From Ornithodoros turicata (lineage: Eukaryota > Arthropoda > Arachnida > Ixodida > Argasidae), in assembly GCF_037126465.1 (NCBI RefSeq), contig NC_088209.1:21519146-21583145 (forward strand): a stretch of DNA of 64,000 nt, written 5' to 3'. The translations under genes and the position numbers were made by a program. A model generated the notes under the pieces. It worked only from the letters and a program-made list of their open reading frames with translations, was not told the origin of the DNA and did no database searches. Shown in pieces: positions 1 through 11,615 of the stretch (its first letter is position 1; each line of letters starts with the position of its first letter).

Positions 1-685
1 AAGTAAAGGTAAGAACCGTCGAAAGCTTCCTCCATCACGTTCTTTAATGTTGCGTATTGCATCATGAAAGTTGATAAAGTTCGTGAAGCGCCGGAGAAAT
101 TACCAGATCGATCAGGATAAAACTTCGAAAGTGCCGTGTCGTGATAAGATCTTTCTTTAATTACTTTTTTTTTTTTTTCGTTTGTGTGGGTGCGGAGGGG
201 CGTTTTCAGGGAACATTGATTACAGGCGTCATCGCACACCCTTAAAAAAAAAGCAGAAAACAACAACTTTTAATGATGACGATTGGAGACTAAAAAGCGG
301 AACTTCGCTATAGATAACACGCCGAAGTTTGTGTTTTAAGAGCATGTAATGGTAATGGTAGCGGTACTACGCGTAAGGTTTGTCTGCCTGTTTATAAGAG
401 CGTGGAAGTCTGTCTCGTTGGCTGATCTTATACACGACAGAAAGAGAGAGAGAGAGAGAGAAAAAAAAAGAGGTTCCCGGATTTTGTTGACAAGTAATAA
501 GTATTTGGTATTGCACTGAAACGCACTCCTGATACATCCAGCAGAGCACAAATATGTTTTTTTTTTTCTTTCTTTTTTGCGGCTACTGTTGCAATGTAAC
601 CCTGTGAGGTGTGCTACACTGCGATAACACTATGCGTGAGGTAAAACTCCCTCAACTGGGCACGGTGAGAAAAATAGGTGTCTAT
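1..685. other. No gene seen; T-rich and (GA)n sequence
   Basis: No supported gene. The stretch contains short homopolymers (poly-T near 167-178), a (GA)n microsatellite at about 444-462 and poly-T near 556-566. The bases around 256-300 resemble the 3' tail seen in the non-LTR copies near 37.0 and 39.5 kb, but the match is short. All open frames here are short and low in complexity. Confidence 0.5.
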
Positions 686-1110
686 ACACCCTCAAAACCA
701 CTTCTTCACCGCATGGCACGTACGCTCCAAGCCAACCATCATCCCGAATCACATTGCTCGGTCCCCTGATTTGCTGAAAACAAAAAGCATACGCCTTTTT
801 GTGACACTTATACAACAACAACTATACGTAATTTTAAGATGATGAATGGGGAGTTTCATCGCCAGGGCCGCTCAGCTGCCCCATTGCTGGTGGTGACGAA
901 GGCAGTGAAATAATGAGCCCCTTCGCAATAAGGGTCGAAGCGATACAGTTACGCTAGCTGTCACAAAAAGGCGTACGTCTCGCGCTTTCGACAAGTCAGG
1001 AGTGATTACGGTATCGTTCTGTGCAATCGTTCTGAGCGTAGGTTAACTGTTTCGCTGCGTTTACTTTTGCAAGCAAGAAGCGACACAAAGCAGTTCCGTT
1101 AGTCAGCAGT
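686..1110. repeat. Partial fold-back MITE copies (GGCGTACGCC family)
   Basis: Bases 686-810 match one half of the fold-back family described at 13744-13992: a tip, the CTTCACCGCATGGCACG block, the CCAACCATCATC block and a diverged core ending in TTTTTGTGACAC. Bases 960-1070 match another half starting TGTCACAAAAAGGCGTACG. The two halves are separated by a fragment of a retroelement tail. They are decayed relative to the near-intact copies at 11-14 kb. Confidence 0.7.
836..925 (-). mobile_element. Fragment of non-LTR retrotransposon 3' tail
   Basis: Read on the minus strand, this segment matches the 3' untranslated tails at about 36960-37060 and 39405-39495 (a block with CATCACCACC, then GCGATGAAACTCCCCA). 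Only the tail is present, as expected of a severely 5'-truncated copy. It separates two fold-back fragments. Confidence 0.5.
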
Positions 1111-1720
1111 GTTATGGGTACAGTTTAAGCGCTGCATGAATGCCTTGTGCGTCCTACATAGCGATACCCAGCCAATGTCGGCTCCTAACGCTCCTGGCAA
1201 AAGCAAAAAAAAAAGAACTCCGATTTAAAACAGAGCCCGTTTTTAAAAGCCTCGACTTGACCAGCTACGCTACGCTGAGTCCATTTGTTAGAGGAACCCA
1301 TTACACGACCGGCCAGTTCTTTTTTGCCAGGTCCCTGGAGCATTCTGAAATTAAATAACAATGTAGAGCCGGAACCTTTATTTACTTTGGCTTTAGAACG
1401 TGACGGGGGTGAACTCTGAGATTACAGCAAAGCGCCATGGCCAGCAACAATGCACTAGTGTGTAGAACTGAAAATAAAAATAAAAAATGGCGAGGGGATC
1501 TGAGTGAAGCACGGCAGAGAAGAACAAAGCGATAGCGGCCTTTGCAGGCACTGAAACTAGATCTCGAAGGAGAGAGCATTTTTAATGGATTTTCTCGGTG
1601 AGAAAGGGACGTGCTCTAAGGATGGTATGTACGCTTTCGCAGAGCACGTCCATCGAGATAATGACCTAGCCTAACAAAGTGTAAAGCATATAACGACACT
1701 AAAGGTGGCGTTAAACACAT
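1111..1720. other. No gene recognised
   Basis: Short unrelated open frames only, with no splice-flanked conserved exon and no clear repeat boundary. An A-rich run lies near 1205-1215. Confidence 0.4.
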
Positions 1721-1835
1721 TAAAGTGAGAAAATTACTCCTCGCAGATGCCGTTACCTTGACAGCGATATAAAAGGAACGGGATTCATCCGTTGCGTCGT
1801 TCGTGATTTGTGCACGAGCAAAACCGCAAAAACAA
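1721..1835. repeat. Half copy of the 29.5-kb fold-back element family
   Basis: The order TAAAGTGAGAAA, ACTCCTCGCAGATG, CCGTTACCTTGACAG, then AAAAGGAACGGG and TTCGTGATTTGTGCACGAGC parallels the left arm of the fold-back element at 29548-29930 and the half copy at 55866-56156. The matching second arm is absent here, so it is a truncated copy. Confidence 0.6.
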
Positions 1836-2054
1836 ATAACAACAAATAAAATCAGTAGAATGCATAGTGAAGAAGTTTGTCGAACGGTAGTAATTTACCT
1901 GATTACGTTAGAAAGGAATATTTATTAAATCGATAGCTTTATAACAAACCGGCGGCCCACCTACGTCGACAGACGTGTAGGTACGTCCGTAACTGTCGTG
2001 AAGAGAGAAGACCACGAGAGAAAGAGAATAAGGAAGAAGTTACGATGGCACCTA

Positions 2055-2376
2055 AACGATATCATTCGAGATGATGGTTAGCTACGCTCCTAGAAATGAA
2101 CTTCACCGCATAGCACGCTCCTAGCCAACCATCATATCGAACGATATCGTTATCTGCCCTGATTTGTTAACAACGGGAGGCGTACGCCTTTTTTGTGACA
2201 ATTACGAACAGCATAAGTGTCACAAAAAAGGCGTACGCCTCCCGTTTTCAACAAATCAGGTCAGATAACGATATCATTCGAGATGATGGTTGGTTAGGAG
2301 CGTGCTATGCGGTGAAGTTCATTTTTAACAGTGTAGGGCCGTGCTATGAGGTGAAGTTCATTTTTAGGAGTGCACG
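2055..2376. repeat. Fold-back MITE with partial terminal duplications
   Basis: A nearly complete inverted repeat spans about 2091-2334. The arms begin near AATGAACTTCACCGCATAGC and meet at a short loop around CATAAGTG, each arm carrying the GGCGTACGCC core. It is flanked by extra partial copies of the tip (2055-2090 and 2342-2376), suggesting nested or recombined copies. It is symmetric, so no coding strand applies. Confidence 0.85.
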
Positions 2377-2460
2377 CTTTGCGCAAATCAGGAGAGGAGT
2401 GATAACGGCATCATTCTGCGCGGTGGTTTTGCCGTATTACGTGATGAAGTTCCATTTTAA

Positions 2461-2610
2461 GCTGTCACGTCAAGACTGAGAGGTAGCCGGGTTCGAATCC
2501 CGGTGCCGGCTGTGCTTCTTGGGGTTTTCCTCATACGCTGTCAGACATATGTTGGCACAGCTCCCCTGGAAGTCGGACCAGGACGCACATTTCCCACAGA
2601 GCATTAGTCG
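2461..2610 (+). mobile_element. tRNA-derived SINE copy 1
   Basis: A perfect polymerase III B box, GGTTCGAATCC, lies at 2490-2500, followed by the SINE body shared with the other copies: CCGGCTGTGCTT, a TTTTCC block, GTTGGCACAG and CCAGGACGCACA. The region 5' of the B box is short, so the A-box half is truncated or replaced by fold-back sequence. The tail differs from the other copies. It is related to tick Ruka-type SINEs by memory of the family, not by a search. Confidence 0.75.
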
Positions 2611-3400
2611 TGACGTTGCCCACCACTGTGAGGCCGACAACGGCGAGGCTCTTTCAGCACTATACCACCACCACCATTATTTCAAGCACGTAGTACTACT
2701 GCCGATTATACTGCAAGCAGTAAACTGCAAGTACTGACCCAAGTATTATACCGCTGATTATGGCACCCTTATATCTCACACATTGAGCGCAACGTCTCCT
2801 TTTTATCTTCCGCGAAACCTCTTATTCCGTAGATTCCGCGAGTGCAACAAATAGAGAAAGAACTCCACAAGACGTGGGATATTCCTTGTCTTTCGTCTGG
2901 TCGCGTTTTTTCCGCAGCTGCCGGAGCACACCCTGAAGGGGAACTGAGTTTTAGTGAGAAACCATGGGGGGCTTAACGCTTGGACCGTCCCTGCTGTAAC
3001 ATGGAAAAGGCGGAGCAGGAAGCCACTGGTCCGGGAAAACTGTACGGGATAATGTGCATTATGCCTCGTGCTGCTCTCATGTCGGGCTTAAAAGAAATAA
3101 GTTTCGAGCGCAGTGTGCACGAGGGCCAATTTAGAGGGAGAGGGAGGGAGGGGCTAGCGGAGGAAGCAAGCCGCTTTATTATTGTTTGCTTTATGCGGAG
3201 TTACGTTGTTGGCGATATGTAGATAAGCTCTGAAATGGACCCAATCAGCGTGAAATTGTAAGTGGAGGTCTATAGGTAACCTACACCGACAACGTGCAGT
3301 TCTTTGTAAAGAAGGCGCTTAGCGGAAGTCACACTTGAGTTACACTAGCTACACACACAAAAAAAAAAAAGAAGATTAAAAATTCCCTACAGAATATACG
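2611..3400. other. No gene recognised
   Basis: Contains only short open frames. The one at 2980-3222 (80 codons) has no recognised domain. No repeat boundaries are obvious apart from an A-rich run near 3357-3372. Confidence 0.4.
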
Positions 3401-4500
3401 CTTTCAGCCAACCGTCGTTCCGACTTATGTAGTTCTCTCCTGATCGGATGAAAACAGGGGGCTTACGTCTTTTTGGGACACACTGCATATACGGTGCACT
3501 CTTAAAGCAGAACATCGGAGACACACAAGAACGGCGCTGTCTCAAGGCCAACCATTGCCCAGAATGATACCACTATTCAAGGATTTTCAAAACACCCCTA
3601 CACCCCCTTAACGCCCCTGAAGAATCTTGCAGCAACTCCAAAAAATGCCTGCCAAAAAGGCAAACAAAAAAAAAAAGTCGGAAACACATCAAATATGGGT
3701 GTCACCCCCACCCCTTCTCCGAGACGAAAATCCTGGGAATATCCCTGCCATTATCACTCCAGATTTGTAGAAAGTGCGAGACTTACGCCCTTTTTCTGAC
3801 AATTGACTGCATAAGTCCGGTTTCACACGAACGTTTTTCTCGTCAGTGTTTAATTTTCACAGGCCCATTGGAACCTACGGGTCTCGGTTGCCCTTAGGTT
3901 CTATTTTCGAAGCAAATGGACACCAAAAGCGTTATTGTGAAATTGACCTTAGTGTCACAAAAAGGCGTACGCCTTCCGTTTTAAGCAAATCGGGGAGAGA
4001 GCGACGGCATTCGGAATGGTGGTTGGCTATAGCAGCGTGTTTTCCGTTATCATCGCATTACTGAATTGTAGAAAGTGCGGGACGTACGCCTTTTTGTGAC
4101 AATTAACTGCATGTTTTCATGTATCGAGAATGTGTGTAGAGACTGTATTACATGCATCATATAATGTAGTATATACCAGCGGCGAGGTTCCGTTCCTAGA
4201 GTGCGGCAACCCGCAAATGGCGTACGAACCGTTGCAACGCGTAAATCCGTACTCTTAAGACAGCTTCACCCCATAACATGCTCCTATAGCGAACCGTCAT
4301 CCCGGATGACACTGTCCCCTCCCCTGAATGCTTGAAAACTGCATGGAGACATACGCCTTTTTGTGACATCCGTGCAGTTATGTTTATTGTCACAAAGACA
4401 CGTATGTACACCCCTAGACTTTCAACATACCAGCACTGATGACGATATCGATTCTGTGCAATCATTCGCCTTCAGCATGTAGTGAGGTTCTCTTTTAAGA
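3400..4500. repeat. Cluster of decayed fold-back MITE fragments
   Basis: At least five decayed pieces of the GGCGTACGCC family lie here: about 3400-3485, 3520-3575, 3745-3810, 3950-4110 and 4200-4490. Each keeps a piece of the core (TTTTTGTGACA or TGTCACAAAAAGGCGTACGCC) plus parts of the CAACCAT or TGAAGTTC blocks. Sequence drift is greater than in the copies at 9-14 kb, suggesting older insertions. Confidence 0.65.
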
Positions 4501-5840
4501 ATGCAGCTCACTATTTTTTTATTTTTTTATGAGAGTATAAATAAAACAGTCTATTTATTTTCTTCTTTCTTTTTTTTTTCGTCGATTGCTGTTATTTTAG
4601 TGGCAAAAGCGTGAGGCAATTGTTGGAATATAAATGAATTAAATGAATAAATGGATCAAAGAAGAAAAGCAACCAAGTCACAAAAATTTGGCGCAGCGTC
4701 ATTCATCCGCTATATCAGCTTTATTGTTTAACCGCAGCCACAAATCACAGACAACCGACAACGCAAACCATCTCTCAAACCCACCGACTACCACTTCATC
4801 TTTCCTCTTTTTTTCCCCTTCCCCGAAACCCCACTTATCCGAGCAAAACGTCTATCTCAGTCTCCCCTGATCCTCTGAATATGTATATAGTATATGCTGC
4901 CCGAAACTTTCCATAATCTTGAGGCCGAGAATATCAACGCAGCGCGGAAGAGACGAATAACGTCGCCGCATCCTCCGCCACCATCAATCACACTAGAGCG
5001 CTTCTATGCCCTATCTACCTTTCCACAGAGGGCCACCGGTCAATAACGTTCACGTGCAGATAGGCAGCGACTTCTATTCCCCCACCGCCCGCACCGCCCA
5101 CCCTAGCCTCATAAACTGCATCACTGCTGCGTCCTCCAAACGCAGATAAGAAGGCTTGCCATTGTTCCCTCGTCGCAGCCCCTCGGGTGGAAAACAATAC
5201 ATTCCCCGCCTTGGATCGTTCTTTTAATTGCGTTCAAGAAAATTAATTCGAGCCCTCCGTTTTTTTTTTGTTTTTTTTTTTCGGGGGGGGGGGGGGGGAG
5301 CAGCATATGTCGAAAACTCCTTTGTATAATTCGCCCGCAGGATATTAAGGGACTTTCAGCGTCATTACGCCCCGGTGATATCTTGAAGAAGGTGTACGTA
5401 ATGTATTAATATTCGCCTTCCAAAATATAATGGAGAAAGGGCTCTGTTGCAGCAGATCCGTTTAGGGGGAACTTTGTGGCGTAACGCGTCCTCCTTCCTC
5501 TTTCTAGTTCTTTTTCCTCTCCTTTTATTTCTTTTTCTTCGTTTTCTTTCTTTCTTTTTTCTCGTTCTCCTCCTGCTACTATATAAGTCCCAATACGAGC
5601 CATACTGCTGCTCCTCCTCTCCACCGTGTCGTTCTTCGTTTTTGCTTTGTCGTTTCTTCTTCTTCTTCTTTTTTTTCTAATTTCGGTTGTGCCGGTATTC
5701 GAGAGTATTTGCTATCAAAACATAATCAATTGTCTGCACCGACAGACGTGATGAAAATGTCTGGAGCATTTCTTTCAAAGGCATTTCGTCAATATTTATG
5801 GACTGCTGCATTAATTGAATTTTTTTAAAATACGGGATAC
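4501..5840. other. No gene recognised; pyrimidine-rich low complexity
   Basis: Long T and CT tracts (4505-4580, 5260-5282, 5485-5680), a G run of about 17 at 5283-5299, and no conserved exon. The open frame at 5447-5680 is an artefact of the CTT-rich tract. Confidence 0.5.
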
Positions 5841-5844
5841 GCTC

Positions 5845-6055
5845 CTTAAAAACGGACCTTCACCGCATAACATGCTCAGAAGGAACCCGTCATTGAGAAT
5901 ATCTTTCTCATACCTGATGTTTTGAAAATGGGAGGGGTACGCCATTTTTGACACTGCTAACATGTTAAATGTCACAATAAGGTGTGCGCCCCGCGATCTC
6001 CCCCTCCTCATATAAGGGGCGATAACCGCATCATTCGGCACAATGGTATCACGCG
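5845..6055. repeat. Diverged fold-back MITE copy
   Basis: The left arm (about 5845-5960: GCTCC, CTTCACCGCATAACATGCTC, then a CGCCATTTTTGACA core) and right arm (about 5965-6050: TGTCACAATAAGGTGTGCGCC) pair around a short loop. The order of blocks is that of the 250-bp family, with many substitutions. Confidence 0.7.
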
Positions 6056-6466
6056 GCGACGTCCTGTTTTCGACGTAGAACCTACACCTTTCCGATAAAT
6101 ACGCAGCCGTTAAATTAGTGTAATCACTTTAATTTTTTATTAACTACTAATTCATAAAATAAACCCGAGTAATTAAATTAAATCAAATTGAAGGTCACCA
6201 AAGTAAATTCTGCGCCCAGAAGCTCGCCGCGTCGTCAACGGAGAGAACCCTCCTAAATTTCTGCACAGGTCACGGCAGCGTACATCTCCTTTGTACACTT
6301 TGTAGCACTTGTATCTTTGACTCTATAAGATGAGCCACAGAAGATTGTGTACTCATCTTCCTAAACTCTTCCTAACCGTTTAGCCCGCTCGTTAATCGTA
6401 TCTTGCCTATTGCTCTTCCTGAGTCAACAACTGTAGCACTTTTCACGTAAATCCAAGCCCCTCACC

Positions 6467-6501
<35 letters not shown>

Positions 6502-7840
6502 ATATACGAGTGACCCTGTTATGTAGTGAAGTTCAGCTTTCAGGGTGTTCGATCCGCTTGAGATCACATCGCTGTGGTTTGCTGTGACTCGTGACGCGAC
6601 GGGCTCAGAAAACGCGCGGTCATTTCACTCCAACGGCTATACTTCTATTTTTATACGTTGTTAAATATACGTGTTACTTTCACTTTTTTTTTTTTTTCGA
6701 TTGCACCAAATACAGAAATACCTCTGCGTCATATCGGACGGAACTGTGAATGACGGGTCGAACAAGGAAACATCGCGTCAATATGACACGAAAAGGAAAA
6801 AGTGCAAAATCAGAAACAGCGTGAACTAAAGAAACCGCCAACCGCGCAGCCTTCGAAATGTCGCCGGAACTCGCACAACAACCATAGCAGCAGCAGCAGC
6901 AGCAGAAGTTTTTCTTCCAGCTGCGTTCTTAATAAAATTCCTCCCAGTAGCCTGCAAGGACGGCCTTTCCAGTTTTCCAATATCGGCGAACTTCGACGGC
7001 GTTGGCCATCGAAGATCGCTGGGCTTATCGATTTTCACCTATACCGTTCCGCTTAGCCTTTCTTTCTTCTATGCTTTTTTTTTTTTTTTTTTTGTCTTTT
7101 TCGACAAGGCCGTCTTACAGCCAGGCCTGCGACCGACGGGTGAAAGTGATGGAAAACACGAAAGTTCGCTTTGTCGAAGAAACCCTCTTTGTGCGGGGAT
7201 GCCGTTGTTGGTAGCAGACATGAAAGGTGGTACGCCGTGATGGACGGTATTACAGGTCCTTCGCTATGAAAGTATTCGAGAAATGTGCGTATATAAGACT
7301 CTGTGTTAAACTAAGGGAGCCTTCTATGACTAGGCCTATAGAACTGAACGTATATTCGAACGCAAGTATATACATTTGAAACATTATGGAAGTGTAAAAC
7401 ACATATATCCATCCTTGAATACTCTACCAGCAAGAAAATGCGTAATTTTTTCGCGCCATGCTTATTTACATAAAAAACACTATCAGCCCAAGCAAATACG
7501 CCACACGTAACATTTACATACAATTCTAACACTGCACGTACTCGACATGGCTCTCAGATTGTTCTTGTAATACCGAGATAGGACAAACTACAGCGGTTTT
7601 TTTTTTTTTTAGTGATATTACAGCCAAAACTTTGAACTCACCACGACCTACACAGATAAGAAACATATGCTCATTTACTTCTTTCAATATAGCACTCTAT
7701 AATGATAAAATAGATAAAGAGCAAGCGAGCTGGTGGCATAAGTATATCCATGACGACCCTCGAGACTATAGGGAACAAAAACGTACACTCTATAATTTCA
7801 ATCATAACGTGTACATATCGAATGACATCATTATCCTCCT
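6056..7840. other. No gene recognised; AT microsatellite
   Basis: Contains an imperfect (TA)n microsatellite at 6469-6506, immediately followed by an isolated tip of the fold-back family (about 6515-6548, ATGTAGTGAAGTTC). A (CAG)n-like tract lies at 6887-6905 and a poly-T at 7075-7093. Bases 7725-7790 carry the CAAGCGAGCTGGTGGC leader that also precedes the palindrome at 43950. No exon was recognised. Confidence 0.4.
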
Positions 7841-7844
7841 CCTC

Positions 7845-7960
7845 CCCTCCCCCCGATTTGTTGAAAACGGTAGGCCTACATCTTTTTGTACGTTAATTGT
7901 CACAAAAAAGCGTCCATGTCTCGCCGTTGCGCACAGTCTAAAAACAGCTCTTCATACTAC
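7845..7960. repeat. Truncated fold-back MITE
   Basis: A short inverted pair: CGATTTGTTGAAAACGGTAGG to TTTTTGTACGTT, and AATTGTCACAAAAAAGCG to the following half. Only the inner part of the 250-bp family is retained. Confidence 0.6.
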
Positions 7961-8002
7961 ACCAACTCCCGTGGTTCTTGAAAAAAAAAAAAAAAAAAAA
8001 AA

Positions 8003-8165
8003 CGTGACACGGGTTCGAATCCTGTCACCGGCTGTGCTGTCTGAGGTTTTCCCTGGATTTTCCGAACACTTTTCAGGCGAATGTCGGCACAGTTCCCCCT
8101 GAAGTCGGTCCAGGACGCACACTAGCCCCCTCATAGCCACAGTTGCTTCGCGGCGCTAACATTTA
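8003..8165 (+). mobile_element. tRNA-derived SINE copy 2
   Basis: B box GGTTCGAATCC at 8012-8022, then the body CACCGGCTGTGCTGTCTGAG, a TTTTCC block, GAATGTCGGCACAG and GTCCAGGACGCACA, ending in the tail CATAGCCACAGTTGCTTCGC shared in reverse with copies 5 and 7. It is preceded by a 22-A tract instead of the A-box half, so the 5' end is lost. Confidence 0.8.
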
Positions 8166-9240
8166 AAAGAAAAAAAACATACCTCGCGCAGAGGGAACGG
8201 TCATTCAGAATGATATCCGATTCAGACTATGTGTTGGTGTCGTTCATGTTGTAGGGTGCCCCGGCTAATTATCTTTGTCTACATTAGAACGATATGGTTC
8301 ACTTTCCTCATTGTTTTAAATTGATAAGCATACGCCTTATTGTGTCAATTCACATATATCCAAATTGATACAAAAATTTTCACACTTCCTATTTTCGACG
8401 GAACACGAAGTACACAAGACAAGATATGATAAGACAAGATATGGTCCCACTAGTTCGGGATGTGTGCCTCCCCCCCCCCCACCCCCAACTCTTCGGTTTC
8501 CTTCTTTTTTTTTTATTTACTTATTTCAACTAACTGCGGAGAAGTGGTCTGGGGTAGCCGGTCTGACTTTGTCGTGACTTAAATCCTTTTTTTTTTCTTC
8601 TTTTTCTATCACATCACATCATAAGACAAGATATGAGTCTCGTCGTCCGCGCTTCCGCGTGTCTTATCTTGGGACCCCCCTTACCTCTCAAACTCAAAGA
8701 AATGGTACCTTATTCGTATAACAAAAACAAAAAAAAAAGAGAGAAAAGAAAGAGACACCTAAATGTCTTCTGCAAGCCGTTACTGCCCCTCACCTCCCTT
8801 CGCCACTCTGTGATCACCTCTGCCTCAAACACAGCCCGTATCCTCTGCGTGTATATAGTGTATACAGCTTTTCTTTCACATGTTACCTCTCCGCTGAAAC
8901 ACACCTCGGGCTCCAGACGCAATAATCAGAGCGATGGCAAGTTTTCCTCTTTTTTTGGTGCTCGCTGTGTGGCTATACAGGTCTCGATGCCATACTCAGT
9001 TGGGAAGCCAAGTGATTTGTTGTGACAGTGCCCGCGAAGAAACACAGGCACGAAGCTGATCCGAGAGGAAGTCTAATGAGAAACGAGGGAACGCATTTCT
9101 GCGCTTTGCTTTGCGCGCGTAAATGTTTTTTTCTCTTACTGGAAGATCCAAATCACCGTAATGTGCATCTCCGAGTGCACCTCTTTCGTTACAGGCCGGG
9201 TGATATGGCTGTCTGTGCGGTGGAAGCTAAGTAACGTTCC
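8166..9240. other. Decayed repeat fragments; no gene
   Basis: Bases 8180-8350 hold a weak fold-back fragment (ATACGCCTTATTGTGTCAATT). The rest has homopolymers (C run 8470-8480, T runs 8507-8514 and 8588-8596) and no recognised exon. An open frame of 130 codons at 8633-9025 has no recognisable domain and overlaps low-complexity sequence. Confidence 0.4.
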
Positions 9241-9600
9241 CAAAACAGAACGTCACCGCACACTCTTAGCCAAGCATACATCTCGAATGATATCGTAATC
9301 TGCCCTGATTTGTTGAAAACGGGAGGCGTACGCCTTTCTTGTGACAATTATGAACAGCATAAGTGTCACAAAAAAGGCGTACGCCTACCGTTTGCAACAA
9401 ATCAGGGCAGATAACGATATCATTCAAGATGCTGGTTGGCTAGGAGGGTGCTCTGCGGTGAAGTTCATTTTTAAGAGTACATAGCACGCTCCTAGCCAAC
9501 CATCATCCTCAATGGCATCGTTCACTCCTTTGATTTATTGAAAACGGGAGGCGTACGCCTTTTTGTGACGCTTGTGCACTCATACTCGTACACTCTAAGG
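9241..9600. repeat. Full fold-back MITE plus adjoining half copy
   Basis: A near-complete inverted repeat spans about 9249-9478 with both arms carrying GGCGTACGCC and a loop containing ATGAACAGCATAAG. It abuts a second half copy (about 9479-9580) beginning at CATAGCACGCTCC. The direct abutment suggests insertion of one copy into the tip of another, or partial deletion. Confidence 0.85.
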
Positions 9601-9618
9601 ACAGACGTGATGGTGGTG

Positions 9619-9866
9619 CACTTTAAAAACAGAACTTCACCGCATAGCACGTAGTGCGCCAATCATTTGTCGCGAACGAAAGGATTATCGCTTTTGATTC
9701 GAGGAGAGCGGGAGGCGTACGCCTTTTTGTGGCAATTATCATATATCCAAATTCCCACAAAAAGGCGTACGCCCCCTCTCTCCTCGAATCAGAAGCGATA
9801 ACCCTATCATTCGTGGCAATGGTTGGCACACAGCGTGCTATGCGGTGAAGCTCTGCTTTTAGAGTG
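9619..9866. repeat. Fold-back MITE, subfamily 2, 2-bp duplication TG
   Basis: A 248-bp inverted repeat beginning CACTTTAAAAACAGAACTTC and ending in TTTTAGAGTG. The loop is CAATTATCATATATCCAAATT, different from the loop of the 13.7-kb copy, and the arm carries the TTGATTCGAGGAGAGCGGG block. Both ends are flanked by the dinucleotide TG (9617-9618 and 9867-9868). It shares tips and the GGCGTACGCC core with subfamily 1 but differs between them. Confidence 0.85.
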
Positions 9867-9939
9867 TGGTGGTTGTGATGGAACTGCATGCCGTATTCGG
9901 CCACGCTCTGGCGGGCTACGTCACGACTATCGCAGGGGC

Positions 9940-10100
9940 CAGAGGGGGGGGGGGGATCGTGTGTCCTGGGCCGACTTCACAGGGAACTGTGCCGACATTT
10001 GGCTTAAAGCGTCCGAGGAATGCCCAGGGAAACCACCCAGACAGCACAGCCGGCGCGCGGATTCGAACCCGGGTCACCTCCCAGTCTAAGCAGGGACCTT
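9940..10100 (-). mobile_element. tRNA-derived SINE copy 3
   Basis: Read on the minus strand it has the B box GGTTCGAATCC (near 10060-10070), then GCTGTGCTGTCTG, a GGTTTCCCTGGGC block, a GTCGGCACAG-like block and CCAGGACACACG. A G run of nine sits in its tail region. Fold-back sequence of the neighbouring element adjoins it at the A-box side. Confidence 0.7.
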
Positions 10101-10104
10101 CACC

Positions 10105-10410
10105 ACAAGATGCGCTGGATGTCAACCATTGCAGAGACTGATAATCGTGATTGCTTCTGATTCGCGGAAAGCGCGGGGCGTACGCCTTTTTTGTGACAAT
10201 TAACGTAACTTCATCCAGAATGAAGTCGTTCTTTGCCTTGATTTGGTGAAAACGGGAGGCGTTATGCTTCTTTGTGCGACAGTTAACACAACCACATCAA
10301 TGTCACAAAGAGGCGTGTGCGTCCCGTTTTCAACAAATCGGGGGGAGGGAGAGAGAGAACGCTGTCGCTCGTGATGCCTGCTGGCTAAGAGCTAAGAAAG
10401 GAGCTTTGGG
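10105..10410. repeat. Two partial fold-back MITE copies
   Basis: About 10125-10205 is half of subfamily 2 (TGATTCGCGGAAAGCGCGGGGC, then GTACGCCTTTTTTGTGACAAT). About 10205-10400 is a diverged pair of arms (TTGGTGAAAACGGGAGGCG and GTCACAAAGAGGCGTGTGCG) around a loop CACAACCACATCAA. Confidence 0.7.
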
Positions 10411-11080
10411 CTGCAGATGTAAAAACAGGAAAACGTATTCGGTCATTTCTTTCTTGCCAAAAAATATTATATAAATATATAATTAAAATATAAATATATA
10501 ATTAATTTAATTAAATATAAATAAAAAATATTATAAAATATTAAAAAAATATCGGCAGATTTTTTTTTTTTTTTTACATTTCGCCGCGGGAGATCGAAAT
10601 TTTAAAATAAATATCGCAGTCTCCCATACTTTCCGACCTCGGGCATCAAGAAGAACATTTTATTTCTAACCTGACGAAGTAAAAACGCCGATGGTAAAAC
10701 GAGGGGAAATATCATTCCGTCGACCCATTATTTCGGTTTCGAGGCTCACGAAACTTTAATCGCGTATTTACCCAGGAGGGAAAAGCTACGGTCTATTGAC
10801 TCGCATGACTTCTTGTTTCAAACTGTAATGTAGCAGGTTGAAATTTGGAATGAGAGCGGCAGTCCGTTGTTATTTCCCATTTTGTTTGTCGGAATAAGTG
10901 TCATATTTTCAAACTGCACTTTAGTGGGATGCCGGAAGAAATCGATTAAACATTGCTTAGCGTGTCTATAGCGGGCGGTAGTCAGTATATGATGCGTGCT
11001 GTAACCATCAGCCCGTAATGCACAGAAGTTTCATTGCGAGTTAGAGACTATTTGCAGTGTCAGGGAGTAAATTTTAGGGT
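10411..11080. other. AT-rich stretch; no gene
   Basis: Bases 10465-10550 are almost pure A+T with TATAAATA and TTAAAATAT repeats. The remainder is unique-looking sequence without a recognised exon or repeat boundary. Confidence 0.45.
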
Positions 11081-11082
11081 CA

Positions 11083-11329
11083 CACTCTTAGAAGCGAACT
11101 TCACCGCATAGCACGCCCCAAGCAAACCATCATCTCGAATGATATCGTTATCTGTCCTTCTTCGTTCAAACGGGAGGCGTACACCTTTTTGTGACACTTA
11201 CGCTGTTCATAATTGTCACAAAAAAGACGTACGCCTCCCGTTTTCAACCAAGAAGGGTAAATAACGATATCATTCGAGATGATGGTTGGCTAGGCGCGTG
11301 CTATGCGGTGAAGTTCATTTTTAAGAGTG
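11083..11329. repeat. Fold-back MITE, subfamily 1, 2-bp duplication CA
   Basis: A 247-bp near-palindrome from CACTCTTAGAAGCGAAC to the mirrored TTTTTAAGAGTG. The flanking dinucleotide CA occurs on both sides (11081-11082 and 11330-11331). Each arm has the CAACCATCATCTCGAATGAT block and a core close to GGCGTACGCC. The loop contains GCTGTTCATAAT. Confidence 0.85.
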
Positions 11330-11363
11330 CAGGGGATTGAAATTAGGAGTAATTGGCAATCTG

Positions 11364-11615
11364 CACTCTAAAAACAGAACTTCACCACATTGCACGTTGT
11401 GCGCCAAACCATTGCCACGAATGATAGAGTTATCGCTTCTGATTTGAAGAGAGGGGGAGGGGGCGTACCCCTTTTTGTGTCAATTATCATATATCCAAAT
11501 TTACACACGAAGGCGTACACACTCTCCTATCTTCGAACCCGAAGCAATAACCCTATCATTCCTGGCAATGGCTGGCGTAGAGCGAGCTATGCGGTGAAGT
11601 TCTGCTTAGGGAACC
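11364..11615. repeat. Fold-back MITE, subfamily 2, right tip lost
   Basis: Begins CACTCTAAAAACAGAAC and has the subfamily 2 loop CAATTATCATATATCCAAATT near 11479-11500. The right arm ends within the GGTGAAGTTCTGCTTAGG block, without the terminal AGAGTG. The core is diverged (GGCGTACCCC, GGCGTACACA). Confidence 0.75.

Noticed and set aside
2461..2520. tRNA gene (perfect B box GGTTCGAATCC)
   Set aside because: Seven copies share a long non-tRNA body after the B box and none folds clearly as a complete cloverleaf; they are tRNA-derived SINEs.
5447..5680. A hydrophobic 77-codon frame that looks like a membrane protein
   Set aside because: It is translated from a CTT/TTC-rich low-complexity tract; the hydrophobicity is compositional.
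7632..8102. A 156-codon frame
   Set aside because: It crosses a truncated fold-back element, a 22-A tract and the head of a SINE, so it cannot be a single gene.
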